Source: Henriciella litoralis
GTDB taxonomy: Bacteria; Pseudomonadota; Alphaproteobacteria; Caulobacterales; Hyphomonadaceae
Length of the DNA stretch: 64,000 nt
Direction of reading: 5' to 3'
Assembly (NCBI RefSeq): GCF_002088935.1
Contig: NZ_NCSS01000006.1
Location: 1,148,407 to 1,212,406 of the forward strand
This document shows positions 45,260 to 54,396 of the stretch, piece after piece. The notes beneath the pieces were generated by a model, which saw only the letters and a program-made list of their open reading frames with translations, searched no databases and had not been told where the DNA came from. Position numbers and translations under genes: made by a program. Position 1 is the first letter of the stretch, and each line of letters starts with the position of its first letter.

Positions 45260-46027
45260 ATGGCAGAGCTTATCAGCACAGAGGTCACAGACGGCATCCT
45301 GACCATAACGCTGAACAGGCCTAATGCCCTCAACAGCTTGAATGCTGCGGCCTGTTTCGAACTCTCAGACATCTTTGATCGCTTTGATCAGGACGACAGC
45401 CAACGGGTTGCCATCATTACGGGGGCTGGAGACAAAGCATTCTGCGCCGGTCATGACTTGATTGAAGACTTTGACGAGCCGATGCCCGAAACCGGCTGGG
45501 CCGGGCTGTCTCATCGGTCTGGCCTGAACAAGCCACTCATTGCCGCGGTCAACGGCTTTGCACTCGGCGGCGGATGGGAGCTTGCGATGCTATGTGACGT
45601 GGTCGTCGCGGACCCGCGTGCAAGCTTCGGCCTGCCAGAGCCGAAGGTCGGCTTTGCAGCCCTCGGCGGCGGCGCAAGACTGCTTCCACACCGCGTTCCC
45701 TATCATATCGCAATGGGCCTCTTGCTGACCGGCCGAAGCATGCCAGCTGAAGATGCTGCTCGCCTCGGCCTCGTCAACGAAGTCTCCGCGCCAGGCAAAG
45801 TCCTTGAAACGGCCCGGCAGTGGGCAGATGACATGCTCTCCTGCGCACCACTGGCTCTCCAGATGTCGAAGCAGCTCGCGCTTGCCTCCGCTGATCCAGC
45901 GTCCCTGCGGGAGCCCCTGCAGAAGATGGAAGTCGAACTGACAAACGAACTTATCAAGAGCAAGGACGCCTGGGAGGGCATGGCGGCCTTCGCGGAAAAG
46001 CGCGCGCCCGTCTGGACAGGAAAATAG
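45260..46027 (+). CDS. Enoyl-CoA hydratase/isomerase family protein
   Basis: A 255-residue crotonase-fold protein: GILTITLNRPNALNSLN, the oxyanion segment AFCAGHDLIEDFD, VNGFALGGGWELAMLCDVVVADPRASFGLPEPKVGFAALGGGARLLPHRV. The Glu of LPEPKVG is present, as in hydratases with the first catalytic Glu, so true hydration is likely. The start at 45260 has GGGGAG upstream. It is the first gene of a three-gene operon with an SDR and a hydroxyisobutyrate-dehydrogenase-like gene. Confidence 0.9.
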   Translation: MAELISTEVTDGILTITLNRPNALNSLNAAACFELSDIFDRFDQDDSQRVAIITGAGDKAFCAGHDLIEDFDEPMPETGWAGLSHRSGLNKPLIAAVNGFALGGGWELAMLCDVVVADPRASFGLPEPKVGFAALGGGARLLPHRVPYHIAMGLLLTGRSMPAEDAARLGLVNEVSAPGKVLETARQWADDMLSCAPLALQMSKQLALASADPASLREPLQKMEVELTNELIKSKDAWEGMAAFAEKRAPVWTGK

Positions 46028-46087
46028 GCTTCAGGCCTCAAATACTTCGACAACACATCCGCTGTAGCAGCCAAAAAGGAAACGGTC

Positions 46088-46846
46088 ATGGATCTCGAAC
46101 TTCGGGGAAAGTACGTCCTGATCACCGGTGGCTCTAAGGGCATCGGGTTCGCGACCGCCGAAAGCTTTGCCCGCGAAGGCGCCAACCTCATTCTGGTGGC
46201 GCGGTCGCAAGATGAGCTGACATCGGCCAGCGACCGCCTTTGTTCCGACAACAACATCAGCGTCGAGACGATCTGTGCGGACCTTTCCACCGCTGAGGGC
46301 ATTGCAACCGCTGCAGGCGCCGTCTCTTTGATCGATGTGCTCGTGAACAATGCCGGCGCCATTCCGCCCGGCTCCCTAATGAATGTGAGCGCCGAAAAGT
46401 GGCGCCGCGGCTGGGACCTCAAAGTGAACGGGTACATCGATCTGACGCGGGCGCTCTATGAAAAACTGCCCAAGCCCGGAGGCGTCATCGTCAACATCAT
46501 CGGCTCGGCCGGGGAAAACCCGAACAAAGACTATATCTGCGGCAGCACCGGTAATGCCGCCCTGATGATGTTCACCCGGGCTTTTTCGCGCGATGCCCGC
46601 GCCGATGGGGTTCGCGTTGTCGGGATCAATCCCGGACCAGTGATGACCGAGCGCTTCCAGATGTTGTTGCAGGCGGAAGCAGAGCGCCGCTTTTCCGACC
46701 CCTCCCGATGGGAAGAGCTGATGGGAGACCTGCCATTCGGCCGGGCCGCAGCGCCCCGGGAAATCGCAGATGCCACGGCGTTCCTCGCGTCGGCGCGCTC
46801 GGCTTACACGACAGGATCCATCGTCACGATTGATGGGGGGATCTGA
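46088..46846 (+). CDS. SDR family oxidoreductase lacking the catalytic Lys
   Basis: A 252-residue Rossmann-fold SDR. It has GGSKGIGFATA (cofactor loop), VLVNNAGA (NNAG) and the end TGSIVTIDGGI. The active-site segment reads Y149-I-C-G-S153, where the YxxxK Lys of classical SDRs is replaced by Ser153; the preceding Ser of the triad is in IGSAGENP. SDRs with YxxGS are known in acyl-CoA clusters and may not be simple dehydrogenases. It overlaps the next gene by one base (TGATG) and lies 60 bases after the hydratase. Confidence 0.88.
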   Translation: MDLELRGKYVLITGGSKGIGFATAESFAREGANLILVARSQDELTSASDRLCSDNNISVETICADLSTAEGIATAAGAVSLIDVLVNNAGAIPPGSLMNVSAEKWRRGWDLKVNGYIDLTRALYEKLPKPGGVIVNIIGSAGENPNKDYICGSTGNAALMMFTRAFSRDARADGVRVVGINPGPVMTERFQMLLQAEAERRFSDPSRWEELMGDLPFGRAAAPREIADATAFLASARSAYTTGSIVTIDGGI

Positions 46847-47739
46847 TGACGGCCTCTCTCAAAATTGGCTACATTGGCCTTGGAGACATCGGCGCCCCGA
46901 TGGCGGAACGTATCGCGGCGGCCGGCTGGCCACTTACCGTCTGGAACCGGACCCCGGAAAAGATGCAGCCTTTGCTCGATGCTGGCGCCGATGCAGCATC
47001 CTCACCAGCTGAAATTGCTGAAATGTGCGACATCATTTTCACCTGCCTTGGCAGCGTTTCCGCCATGCATGACGTCACGACAGGCGAGCGTGGGCTCCTG
47101 CGCGCATCACCCAACAAAGCTCGGCTGCTGGTCGACAACTCCACGGTGCCTCCTGCAGATGCCACGGACATTGCCAGCCGGCTCGCCGATGCATCGATCC
47201 ACTATGTCGACGCCCCTGTCTCGGGCGGCGCCATAGGCGCGCGCGCAGGCACGCTAGCCGTCATGGTTGGAGGTGAGCAGCAGGATGTCGAGCTGGCCAA
47301 ACCCGTTCTGCAAAGCTTCGCGAGCAAGATTACGCATCTCGGCCCGATCGGGTCCGGCCAGGCCATGAAGGCCTGCAATCAGGTGCTCAATTTCGGCACC
47401 ATGGCGGCACTTGCAGAAGCCGTCACTTTGGGACGACGTTACGGACTGGCGCCGAACATGATTGTCGATGCGGTCGCCGGCGGCTTCGCTGAGTCAAATA
47501 TTTCACGCGAATTTGGCCGGTCCATTACCGCCGACGACACAAGCCCCATCAGACTCCTCGTCGAAACGCTGGATGACTATTATCAGGGCACCCTCCGCAG
47601 AAAACTTGCAGGCAATCTCGACATCCTGATGAAGGATCTTGCCATGGCGCTCGATATGGCGCGCGCACGAGGTGTTCCCCTGCCGGTCATTTCGCATTTC
47701 GACTCGGTTTTCAGGATGATCCAGCACCTCGAAACCTGA
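46846..47739 (+). CDS. 3-hydroxyisobutyrate dehydrogenase family NAD(P)-dependent oxidoreductase
   Basis: A 297-residue beta-hydroxyacid dehydrogenase. The N-terminal Rossmann motif is IGYIGLGDIGAPMAERIAAAGWPLTVWNR. The substrate motif is DAPVSGGAIGARAGTLAVMVGG and the catalytic Lys lies in GSGQAMKACNQVLNFG. The family oxidises 3-hydroxyisobutyrate, tartronate semialdehyde or similar small hydroxyacids. In this operon it could oxidise the 3-hydroxy group left by the hydratase on a released side-chain fragment. Its stop abuts the convergent flavoprotein gene stop with no gap. Confidence 0.9.
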   Translation: MTASLKIGYIGLGDIGAPMAERIAAAGWPLTVWNRTPEKMQPLLDAGADAASSPAEIAEMCDIIFTCLGSVSAMHDVTTGERGLLRASPNKARLLVDNSTVPPADATDIASRLADASIHYVDAPVSGGAIGARAGTLAVMVGGEQQDVELAKPVLQSFASKITHLGPIGSGQAMKACNQVLNFGTMAALAEAVTLGRRYGLAPNMIVDAVAGGFAESNISREFGRSITADDTSPIRLLVETLDDYYQGTLRRKLAGNLDILMKDLAMALDMARARGVPLPVISHFDSVFRMIQHLET

Positions 47740-49140
47740 TCAGGCCGCCAAGTCTTTCGCCGCATTCCGACCCGCCTCAAGACCGAAAGTCGCGGAGCTG
47801 GAAAGAGACGATGCGCTGTAATAGCCCGCCCCATGAAGCCCGCCGACCACCTCGCCTGCCGCGTAGAGGCCGTCGATCGGCACACCAAACCAGTCTACCA
47901 CGGACATCTGCCCATCCACGGCAATGCCTCCATAGGTCGAGGTGATGGCATTGGCAGTGGCGGCGACGTAATAAGGCGGATTATCGATCGGGCGTAGGCC
48001 GCGAGTCCGACCGAACTGTTCGTCCAAGCCTGAGGCCGCGCCATCATTGTAAGACTTCACCGTTTTTTCGAGGACATCCGGGTCGATTCCTACCGCTTCT
48101 GCCAGCCCCCTGATCGTCTCCGCCTTCTTGATGTATCCACCAAGAAGCGCTTCCTGATAGTTGTTGACGCTGGTGTCGCCGAGCGAGGCGGCCATCATCG
48201 TCTCGTCGAATATCTGAAACGCCACTCCGTCCGGCTGCGCCATTCCGATCGAACTCAGCGCCTTGTAGCTCTGCGCTTCGTCAACGAAGCGCTTGCCATG
48301 CTTGTTGACCATGATCGCGGCATCCTGAAACGCGAAAATGAGCGGCGGAATTTCATCTGACTTTGCAGTGGTATCGGGATAGTTGCGGATGGCGCCCCCA
48401 AAAGACCCGGACACATAGCCGAGGTCGGCCTGCCCCGCCCCCAGATCGCACGCCATGATCAGGCCATCCCCGGTATTGGCAACCCCGCCATGCTTCACCC
48501 CGAACTCAAGCTCGGGCGCAAAGACCCCAAGCAGTTCGGCGCTTCTGGAAAAGCCACCGGTCGCGAGGACAATGCCACCTCGCACCCGAATCTCGGCCTC
48601 ACGATCCCCAAACATGACGATGCACGCCTCCACGCGGCCACTCTCTGCATTGCGCACGAGACGCGCCCCTGCAGACTTGCTGAAGAAGTCGATACCTGAA
48701 TGCGCCTGAACTTTCATGTGGAGCTGCGTCACAGCACGCCCGGTTCCAGTAAGATGCACCCGCGGCGTATCAGGCGCAGACGACATCAAAAGCTCGAAAC
48801 CAATGCCCTGCGACCTCAGAAACCTGTAGGCGTCTTGCTGCTTTGCGAGGAAAGTCTCCACCATCTCTCGATTATTCTTGTTCTTGCCGGTTTTCAGGAG
48901 CGCGTTCCGGAAATCCTCAATCGAGTCGCTGACGCCTGCGGCTTCCTGCTCATCTGTTCCACAAAAGGCGAAGGCCCCACCGGCAATCGCCGAACTGCCG
49001 CCGGGCTGGGAGGATTTTTCGAGCAGGAGCACGCGCGCGCCAGCTTCTGCAGCGGCCAGCGCCGCGCAGTGTCCCGCGATCCCGGCCCCAAGCACAAGAA
49101 CATCGGTTTCGGCTGGCAAGTCGCCGGTTTCTCTGAGCAT
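47740..49140 (-). CDS. FAD-dependent oxidoreductase of the fumarate reductase/3-ketosteroid dehydrogenase superfamily
   Basis: A 466-residue flavoprotein. The N-terminal dinucleotide motif is VLVLGAGIAGHCAALAAAEAGARVLLLEKSSQPGGSSAIAGG. The C-terminal segment is TSTYGGIAVDGQMSVVDWFGVPIDGLYAAGEVVGGLHGAGYYSASSLSSSATFG. Family enzymes oxidise or reduce C=C bonds next to carbonyls or carboxylates. The short length resembles the FrdA/KstD-like small class. The start has AGGGAGG upstream. No Rieske or monooxygenase signature is present. Confidence 0.88.
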   Translation of the reverse strand: MLRETGDLPAETDVLVLGAGIAGHCAALAAAEAGARVLLLEKSSQPGGSSAIAGGAFAFCGTDEQEAAGVSDSIEDFRNALLKTGKNKNNREMVETFLAKQQDAYRFLRSQGIGFELLMSSAPDTPRVHLTGTGRAVTQLHMKVQAHSGIDFFSKSAGARLVRNAESGRVEACIVMFGDREAEIRVRGGIVLATGGFSRSAELLGVFAPELEFGVKHGGVANTGDGLIMACDLGAGQADLGYVSGSFGGAIRNYPDTTAKSDEIPPLIFAFQDAAIMVNKHGKRFVDEAQSYKALSSIGMAQPDGVAFQIFDETMMAASLGDTSVNNYQEALLGGYIKKAETIRGLAEAVGIDPDVLEKTVKSYNDGAASGLDEQFGRTRGLRPIDNPPYYVAATANAITSTYGGIAVDGQMSVVDWFGVPIDGLYAAGEVVGGLHGAGYYSASSLSSSATFGLEAGRNAAKDLAA

Positions 49141-49335
49141 GCGCGCCTCCCTGAAGGTCTAACCACCCGGTCTGCGCCGGCTTTTATTGACCGTATGGTC
49201 TCGACCCGTTCCCGCAATGCCATAATCGATCAATCAGATTTCACTTTTCCTGAAAGCTGCGTCCTCGTTTCTGTGAGTTCCTCTACGCCGTCGCGCCGAT
49301 AGCGTTGGGGAGAACAGATTTTCGGGGTAAAACGC

Positions 49336-50955
49336 ATGAGCAAAGTAGAGCCACAATTTGATGTCGTCATTGCTGGCGCCGGCCCGGTCGGCCTGACACT
49401 GGCCATCGACCTCGGACGCCGCGGTATCAAAACACTCATCGTCGAGCGCGACCCGACCACAGGCCCTTGGCCCAAAATGGACCGGTCGAATTCCCGCACG
49501 ATGGAGTTCTATCGCCGCATGGGAATCGCTGAGGAGGTCCGTGCTCTTGGTTACCCGGCGGACGCGCCAATGGACATCTACGTGGTGAACACGCTCTCCG
49601 AACCGCCCCTGCTGAAGCAGCACTACCCTTCGGTCGGCGAGATGCGGGAGCGTATCGAAAAAGCGAGAGATCACTCCCAGCCGCTCGAGCCCTATCAGCT
49701 TGTCTCACAGAACCGGCTGGAACCGCTGCTGAAATCGGTCGCCGAAAAGACACCGAACGTCACCGTTCGATATGGGTGCGAACTGACATCGTTCGAACAA
49801 GACGAAAATGGCGTGACCGTCACGCTGCACCCTTCCGGCGGCGAAGCAGAAGAAGTGCGCTGCAGCTATCTCGCCGGTTGCGATGGCGGGGGCAGCACGG
49901 TTCGAAAAGCCCTTGGCATCAAGCTCGAAGGCCAGGGTAGCCTGCGCAATATGAAGCAGATCTGCTTTCGCTCCGAAACGCTCTATGACCGCATTCCCAT
50001 GGGCAAGGGCCGGCATTACTACTTCACCGACCCGGAAGGCTCGGCGATGATTGTGCAGGGGGATCGCAAGGAATTCACGCTCAATTCTGACATTCCCGAC
50101 GATACCGATCTGGATGCCTGGATCCGGAAAAAAGCCGGGCCGGACGTCGAGTTCGACTATGAAATTCTCAATGTCAGCAACTGGACACTGCACCTTCTAC
50201 TCGCCGACAAATACGCCAAGGGCCGGGTGTTCCTTGCAGGCGATGCCATCCATCTCGTGATTCCGACCGGCGGCCTCGGCATGAATTCAGGCGTGGGCGA
50301 TGCGCTGGACCTTTCCTGGAAACTCGCCGGGACCATCCAGGGCTGGGGCGGTCCGGGCCTCTTGGAAAGCTATGAGAGCGAGCGCAGGCCCGTCGGGCAG
50401 AAGAATGTCGAAGCTTCAGGCTGGGCGGCGCAGGGACTTGGGATGTGGCGAACCCACCTCACCGAGGCAGTCAGCCAGGATAGCGAAGAAGGACGGGCGG
50501 AACAGCACCAGGCCGCCAAGCTTGCCAACCGGCATCACCGCCGCGTGCATGAGATGGTCGGCGCGGAACAGAACTATACTTATGCCGGTTCGCCCCTGAT
50601 CGCGTCCGAACCGGAGGCCATCACGACCTGGGACACGGTGCGGTACCTGCCGACCACCGAACCGGGCGCGCGCATCCCCCATATATGGCTCAAGGACCAC
50701 ACGGCGATGCAGGATGTTCTGGGCGCGAACTATACGTTCATCGATCTCACGGGAGACGTAGATGCCTCCCCGGTCAAAGCCGCGTTCGAAGCGATCGGAG
50801 CGCCTCTGGATATCGTCAGCCGCGCCGAAGAACATGTTCGCATGACATATGGCTGTCGTTACCTGCTTGTGCGGCCTGACCTTCATATCGTCTGGACTGG
50901 CAATTCGCTGCCGTCTGACCCGGACGCCCTCGCAAGGCTGGCAACCGGTCATTGA
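49336..50955 (+). CDS. FAD-dependent aromatic hydroxylase-type monooxygenase
   Basis: A 539-residue group A flavoprotein monooxygenase. Seen: GXGXXG in IAGAGPVGLTLAIDLGRRGIKTLIVERD, the DG motif in AGCDGGGSTVRKALGI and the GD motif in VFLAGDAIHLVIPTGGLGMNSGVGDALDLSWKLA. Length and blocks fit MhpA-like, resorcinol- and phenol-hydroxylating enzymes with a C-terminal thioredoxin-like domain. It probably hydroxylates a phenolic intermediate to a catechol, which would feed the extradiol dioxygenases. The start has GGGGTAAAA upstream. It is transcribed alone between two minus-strand genes. Confidence 0.92.
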   Translation: MSKVEPQFDVVIAGAGPVGLTLAIDLGRRGIKTLIVERDPTTGPWPKMDRSNSRTMEFYRRMGIAEEVRALGYPADAPMDIYVVNTLSEPPLLKQHYPSVGEMRERIEKARDHSQPLEPYQLVSQNRLEPLLKSVAEKTPNVTVRYGCELTSFEQDENGVTVTLHPSGGEAEEVRCSYLAGCDGGGSTVRKALGIKLEGQGSLRNMKQICFRSETLYDRIPMGKGRHYYFTDPEGSAMIVQGDRKEFTLNSDIPDDTDLDAWIRKKAGPDVEFDYEILNVSNWTLHLLLADKYAKGRVFLAGDAIHLVIPTGGLGMNSGVGDALDLSWKLAGTIQGWGGPGLLESYESERRPVGQKNVEASGWAAQGLGMWRTHLTEAVSQDSEEGRAEQHQAAKLANRHHRRVHEMVGAEQNYTYAGSPLIASEPEAITTWDTVRYLPTTEPGARIPHIWLKDHTAMQDVLGANYTFIDLTGDVDASPVKAAFEAIGAPLDIVSRAEEHVRMTYGCRYLLVRPDLHIVWTGNSLPSDPDALARLATGH

Positions 50956-50994
50956 AGCCGGGCGCCTTCGCCTGCACGTCACAATTTGTGGTCT

Positions 50995-51909
50995 TTACCG
51001 GCCTTTGGGCTGGAGGGCGTACTGATCGATGGAGCTGGTGGGTATGGAATAACCATCCTCGCTAAGGATCGCCGCCAGATTCTTCTCAACGGTTTCGGCA
51101 GTGAGGCCATCGCATGTCATTCCCGGAGCCGTCGCCGTGAATATTCGCGCGACGCGGCCGCCTGCAACGCTGAGCACTTCGCCGTTCATCCGGCAGCGGC
51201 GATGAGACAGATAGACCACGACCGGTGAAACAGCCTGCGGGGTCAGCCGTGAGGTATCCAGCTCCGGATGCTTGTCAAAATAGGCCTGCGCCAGCGGCGT
51301 CTCAGCGACCGGGCAGATCGTATTCACCTTGATGTCGAGATCGCGATTATCGAGGGAGGTTGCTCTTGAAAGGCCAAGCACACCCGCTTTCGCGATGACA
51401 TAAGGCGCAGTATCCGGCGCGCCGAACGCACCAACGGCCGATGCGGTATTGATGATGCGTCCGTAGCCGGCCTTGCGCATATGGCGCAACGCAGCGCGGC
51501 TGGTCCAGAACATGCCGAACAGATGAACATTCAGGACGCTGCTTAGCTGGTCCGTATCAATATCCTGGACCTTTCCTCCAATGCCGTTGCCGGCATTGTT
51601 GACCAGTATGTCGATGCGGCCCCATTTGCTTGCCGCAGCCTCGACAGCGGCTTCAGCACCTGCCTCCACCCCGACGCTATCGGATATGGCTTCGGCAACC
51701 AGTCCTTCGGACCTCAACTGAGCGGCCGCATCCTCAGCCGACAGTTTTCCGCCGCCGCCAGTCGCAATATCGTTCAGCATGACCCGGGCCCCGCGCTCGG
51801 CCAGCGCACGGGCATGGCTAAGTCCGAGGCCGCTCGCCGCCCCCGTGACCAGCGCAACCTCTCCATCAAAGTGCAGACGAGGCTCTGGCGACCGGATGGC
51901 CTCAGACAT
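50995..51909 (-). CDS. SDR family oxidoreductase (MFE-2-like hydroxyacyl-CoA dehydrogenase type)
   Basis: A 304-residue SDR with a C-terminal extension beyond the usual 250. It has TGAASGLGLSHARALAERGA, NNAGNGIGG and the active-site YVIAK (YxxxK present) in ASAVGAFGAPDTAPYVIAKAGVLGLSRA. The GEVALVTGAASGLGLSHARALAERGARV start is typical of the dehydrogenase domain of peroxisomal-type multifunctional enzyme 2. The start at 51909 overlaps the upstream NTF2-like gene by 8 bases, implying coupling. The frame to 51945 is unsupported. Confidence 0.9.
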   Translation of the reverse strand: MSEAIRSPEPRLHFDGEVALVTGAASGLGLSHARALAERGARVMLNDIATGGGGKLSAEDAAAQLRSEGLVAEAISDSVGVEAGAEAAVEAAASKWGRIDILVNNAGNGIGGKVQDIDTDQLSSVLNVHLFGMFWTSRAALRHMRKAGYGRIINTASAVGAFGAPDTAPYVIAKAGVLGLSRATSLDNRDLDIKVNTICPVAETPLAQAYFDKHPELDTSRLTPQAVSPVVVYLSHRRCRMNGEVLSVAGGRVARIFTATAPGMTCDGLTAETVEKNLAAILSEDGYSIPTSSIDQYALQPKGR

Positions 51910-52369
51910 TGTCGAGCGTGACCTGTCCTGCGATCTCGCGGCCAAAGGCTATGGCCGAGACGATGGGATTATAGAATTCCTTGAGACAAACGATCTTCCC
52001 GTTCTCAATGTCGAACCTAAGGACGTAGCGATTGCGATAGTCCTTGCCATTGACCATCTCGACCTGCCCGCGCACCTCAACGAATACAGTCCGGGCATCA
52101 TGCGACACGACATATTCCGGATCGATGGCTTTCACCGACTTCTCGGCAGCGAAAGCCGTGTCGATGAAATTGATGATCTCCTCGCGGCCAACATAGCGGC
52201 GAAAGTGTCCCTCTTCGGTTCGTCCGCTCTCATTGAAGGGGATCTCGAGCACCATGTCGTCAGCAACGACCTCCAGCTTGAGATCCTTGTCCTTTTTCTC
52301 GTCGCCGTGGATCCACTTTTGGGCAATCTTTATGGCCGCTGCATGCGCTTCCGGCAGTTTCTCCATCAT
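51902..52369 (-). CDS. SnoaL/NTF2-like small protein
   Basis: A 155-residue alpha+beta barrel protein. AIKIAQKWIHGDEKKDKDLKLEVVADDMVLEIPF and the C-terminal VNGKDYRNRYVLRFDIENGKIVCLKEFYNP fit the SnoaL-like/NTF2 fold. Members act as isomerases, dehydratases or enzyme partners. A ketosteroid-isomerase-like role is possible, since the usual Asp/Tyr pattern is not obvious by eye. GGAGGAGAT precedes the ATG at 52369. It lies between two SDR genes and overlaps the downstream one. Confidence 0.75.
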   Translation of the reverse strand: MMEKLPEAHAAAIKIAQKWIHGDEKKDKDLKLEVVADDMVLEIPFNESGRTEEGHFRRYVGREEIINFIDTAFAAEKSVKAIDPEYVVSHDARTVFVEVRGQVEMVNGKDYRNRYVLRFDIENGKIVCLKEFYNPIVSAIAFGREIAGQVTLDNV

Positions 52370-52395
52370 GTCGCTATCTCCTCCATTGTTTATCC

Positions 52396-53202
52396 TTATG
52401 CGGCGCTGACCAGTTCAAGTCCGCCGGTGACGCGGATGCATTGGCCTGTGACATAGCCCGCCAGATCGCTGACCAGAAATTCCACGACGCCTGTGATATC
52501 GTCGGCCTGGCCCAGGCGCCTCAGCGGGATCTTTGCCTCCTGTCCGCCAGTCGCGAGCTTTCGGGCTGCCGCCTGGCTCGCAACCCGCGGCGTCGCGATA
52601 AGGCCAGGGGCGACGCAATTGACGCGCACGCCATCTGGGCCGAGTTCCACTGCGAGCGATCTTGTAAATTTCTCGATCGCCGCCTTCGACGCAGCGTACA
52701 TCGCAAAACGAGCCCCGGCATCGTCAACACTCACACCGACCGTCGAGATGTTTACGATCGCCCCGCCCTGTTTTCGAAGCGCTGGCGCGCATGCCTGGCA
52801 CATATTCACCGCAGTATCGAAGTTGACCGAAAAAAGCTTGCGCCGGTCCTCTTCGCTGGAGGATGACGCCGAACTGTTCTCGATGGGCGTGATGGCGCCG
52901 CCCGCATTGTTGACGAGGATATCAATGCGCCCGAAATGCTTCTCAACCTTCTGGACAGCATCGAAGGCAGCTGCCCGATCCGACAGATCCGCCTCAATGG
53001 CGATACAATCCCGCCCAAGCTCAAGGATCTCGTCGCGAACCGTAGCAGCAGAAAGCTTTTCGCCGTAGCGGGCGGCAACGTTCAGGTCGATATCGAGAAT
53101 GGCAATGTTCGCCCCGAGCTTGGCCAGCCGGAGGGCGTGGGAACGGCCCATGCCGCCTGCACCACCGGTGACGATGGCAAGCTTTCCTTCAAGTGAATTC
53201 AT
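52396..53202 (-). CDS. SDR family oxidoreductase
   Basis: A 268-residue SDR: TGGAGGMGRSHALRLAKLG (cofactor), DILVNNAGGAITP, ISTVGVSVDDAGARFAMYAASKAAIEKF (YAASK, with catalytic Tyr and Lys) and the end TGQCIRVTGGLELV. It is the first gene of an operon with the NTF2-like and MFE-2-like SDR genes. The ATG has GAGG eight bases upstream, and a TARAACA-type palindrome lies about 20 bases before the start. The substrate is unknown; a 3-hydroxyacyl-CoA or ring alcohol is plausible. Confidence 0.9.
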   Translation of the reverse strand: MNSLEGKLAIVTGGAGGMGRSHALRLAKLGANIAILDIDLNVAARYGEKLSAATVRDEILELGRDCIAIEADLSDRAAAFDAVQKVEKHFGRIDILVNNAGGAITPIENSSASSSSEEDRRKLFSVNFDTAVNMCQACAPALRKQGGAIVNISTVGVSVDDAGARFAMYAASKAAIEKFTRSLAVELGPDGVRVNCVAPGLIATPRVASQAAARKLATGGQEAKIPLRRLGQADDITGVVEFLVSDLAGYVTGQCIRVTGGLELVSAA

Positions 53203-53221
53203 TATGACAACCTCGCAAACT

Positions 53222-53237
53222 TAGAACAATTATTCTA
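53222..53237. promoter_or_regulatory. TARAACA-type palindrome, best copy
   Basis: TAGAACAATTATTCTA matches 13 of 14 defined positions. It lies 20 bases before the SDR start and 70 before the lysR start. Confidence 0.7.
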
Positions 53238-53306
53238 AGGGTCATCTAATTGCCATTCGAGTAATATTCTGCGCAAGTGAGGCTTCAGTTTTCTGGAAAG
53301 GTCGGG

Positions 53307-54257
53307 ATGCGGTATAATCTCCCCCCTCTGAACGCGCTCAAGGCTTTCGAGGCGACGGGCCGGACGGGAAGTCTCAGCGCCGCCGCCCGCGAATTGCGGG
53401 TTTCGGTTGGCGCGGTGAGCCGGCACGTCGCGATTCTGGAGTCATACTTTGCCTGCGAACTGTTCGAACGCCGCCATGACGGCGTCCACCTTACCCAGTG
53501 GGGCAAACCGCTCCACGCCTCTGTGGCGACGGCTTTCGCGACGATGGATGCTGCTTGCCGGGACGTCGATTCTGGCGCCTCCCGCCCGATCCGCCTGCGG
53601 ACCTTCACCAGCATGGCGACCGACTGGCTCACCCCAAGGCTGGGAGAGTTTCGCAAGTCCCATCCAGACCTGCCGATTCAATTGAAGCAGGCTTTCAGCG
53701 ACATCAGTTTCGCGCTCGAGCCGCTCGACGCTGCTGTTTCAACCCAGACCATCCTGGAGAGCGGAATTCGTCAGGTCGAGATATTTCCGACCATCTTCAC
53801 ACCCGTTGTGGCGGCCAACCTCAAGACTGATTCAAACAGCAGCCTCCTCACCGGCCGGAACGCCCTCCCCCTGCTCTTCACCCGGCGAGAAATACCCTTC
53901 TGGGAAAAGCTGTATGACGCAATGGGACTCGGAGCCCCTGCGTTCGAACGCGGCCTTGAATTTGATAGCCTTAGCCTGACTTATCAGGCTGCACGGCGCG
54001 GCGCGGGAGTCGCGCTGGGCCTCCTGTTCTTTGTTGCCGACGACCTCGCCTCAGGCTCGCTTGTCCCCATTTCGAAGACCTGCCTGGATGTAGAGTTGCC
54101 GCAATATCTCTACATTCGCTCAGGACGAAAAAAGCATCCTGGCACCCAAGCGCTTACGGAGTGGATCCAGAGCGAGGCGAAAAAGACCAATGATGCGCTG
54201 AACGAATTGTTCGGCACAGTCCTTTCGCCGCCGGTCAAGACAATCGTCAGCCACTAA
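53307..54257 (+). CDS. LysR family transcriptional regulator (GcvA-like)
   Basis: A 316-residue regulator: the N-terminal winged helix PPLNALKAFEATGRTGSLSAAARELRVSVGAVSRHVAILESYFACELFERRHDGVHLT, then a two-lobe periplasmic-binding-like effector domain. The PPLNALKAFEATGRTGSLSAAAREL pattern is that of the GcvA/TrpI/AmpR branch. The start at 53307 is set by GGAAAGG; the 53277 frame lacks a site. It is divergent from the SDR operon, its possible target. The last ~25 residues (Asn/Leu/Val-rich, KKTNDALNELF) are a slightly longer tail than usual. Confidence 0.9.
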   Translation: MRYNLPPLNALKAFEATGRTGSLSAAARELRVSVGAVSRHVAILESYFACELFERRHDGVHLTQWGKPLHASVATAFATMDAACRDVDSGASRPIRLRTFTSMATDWLTPRLGEFRKSHPDLPIQLKQAFSDISFALEPLDAAVSTQTILESGIRQVEIFPTIFTPVVAANLKTDSNSSLLTGRNALPLLFTRREIPFWEKLYDAMGLGAPAFERGLEFDSLSLTYQAARRGAGVALGLLFFVADDLASGSLVPISKTCLDVELPQYLYIRSGRKKHPGTQALTEWIQSEAKKTNDALNELFGTVLSPPVKTIVSH

Positions 54258-54338
54258 TCTCTGAGGCCCTCGCCCATCAGATAGCGATGATCGACCCATG
54301 CCGCGTCGAAGCGCCCTTGCAATGCTCGCCATCAAATG

Positions 54339-54354
54339 TAAAACATTTGTTTTG
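54339..54354. promoter_or_regulatory. TARAACA-type palindrome, MDR-operon promoter
   Basis: TAAAACATTTGTTTTG matches 13 of 14 defined positions, 58 bases before the MDR gene start. Confidence 0.7.
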
Positions 54355-54396
54355 AATGATTGGCGCCGCCATGGCGGCCAGAAGAGGATGCTTGAG

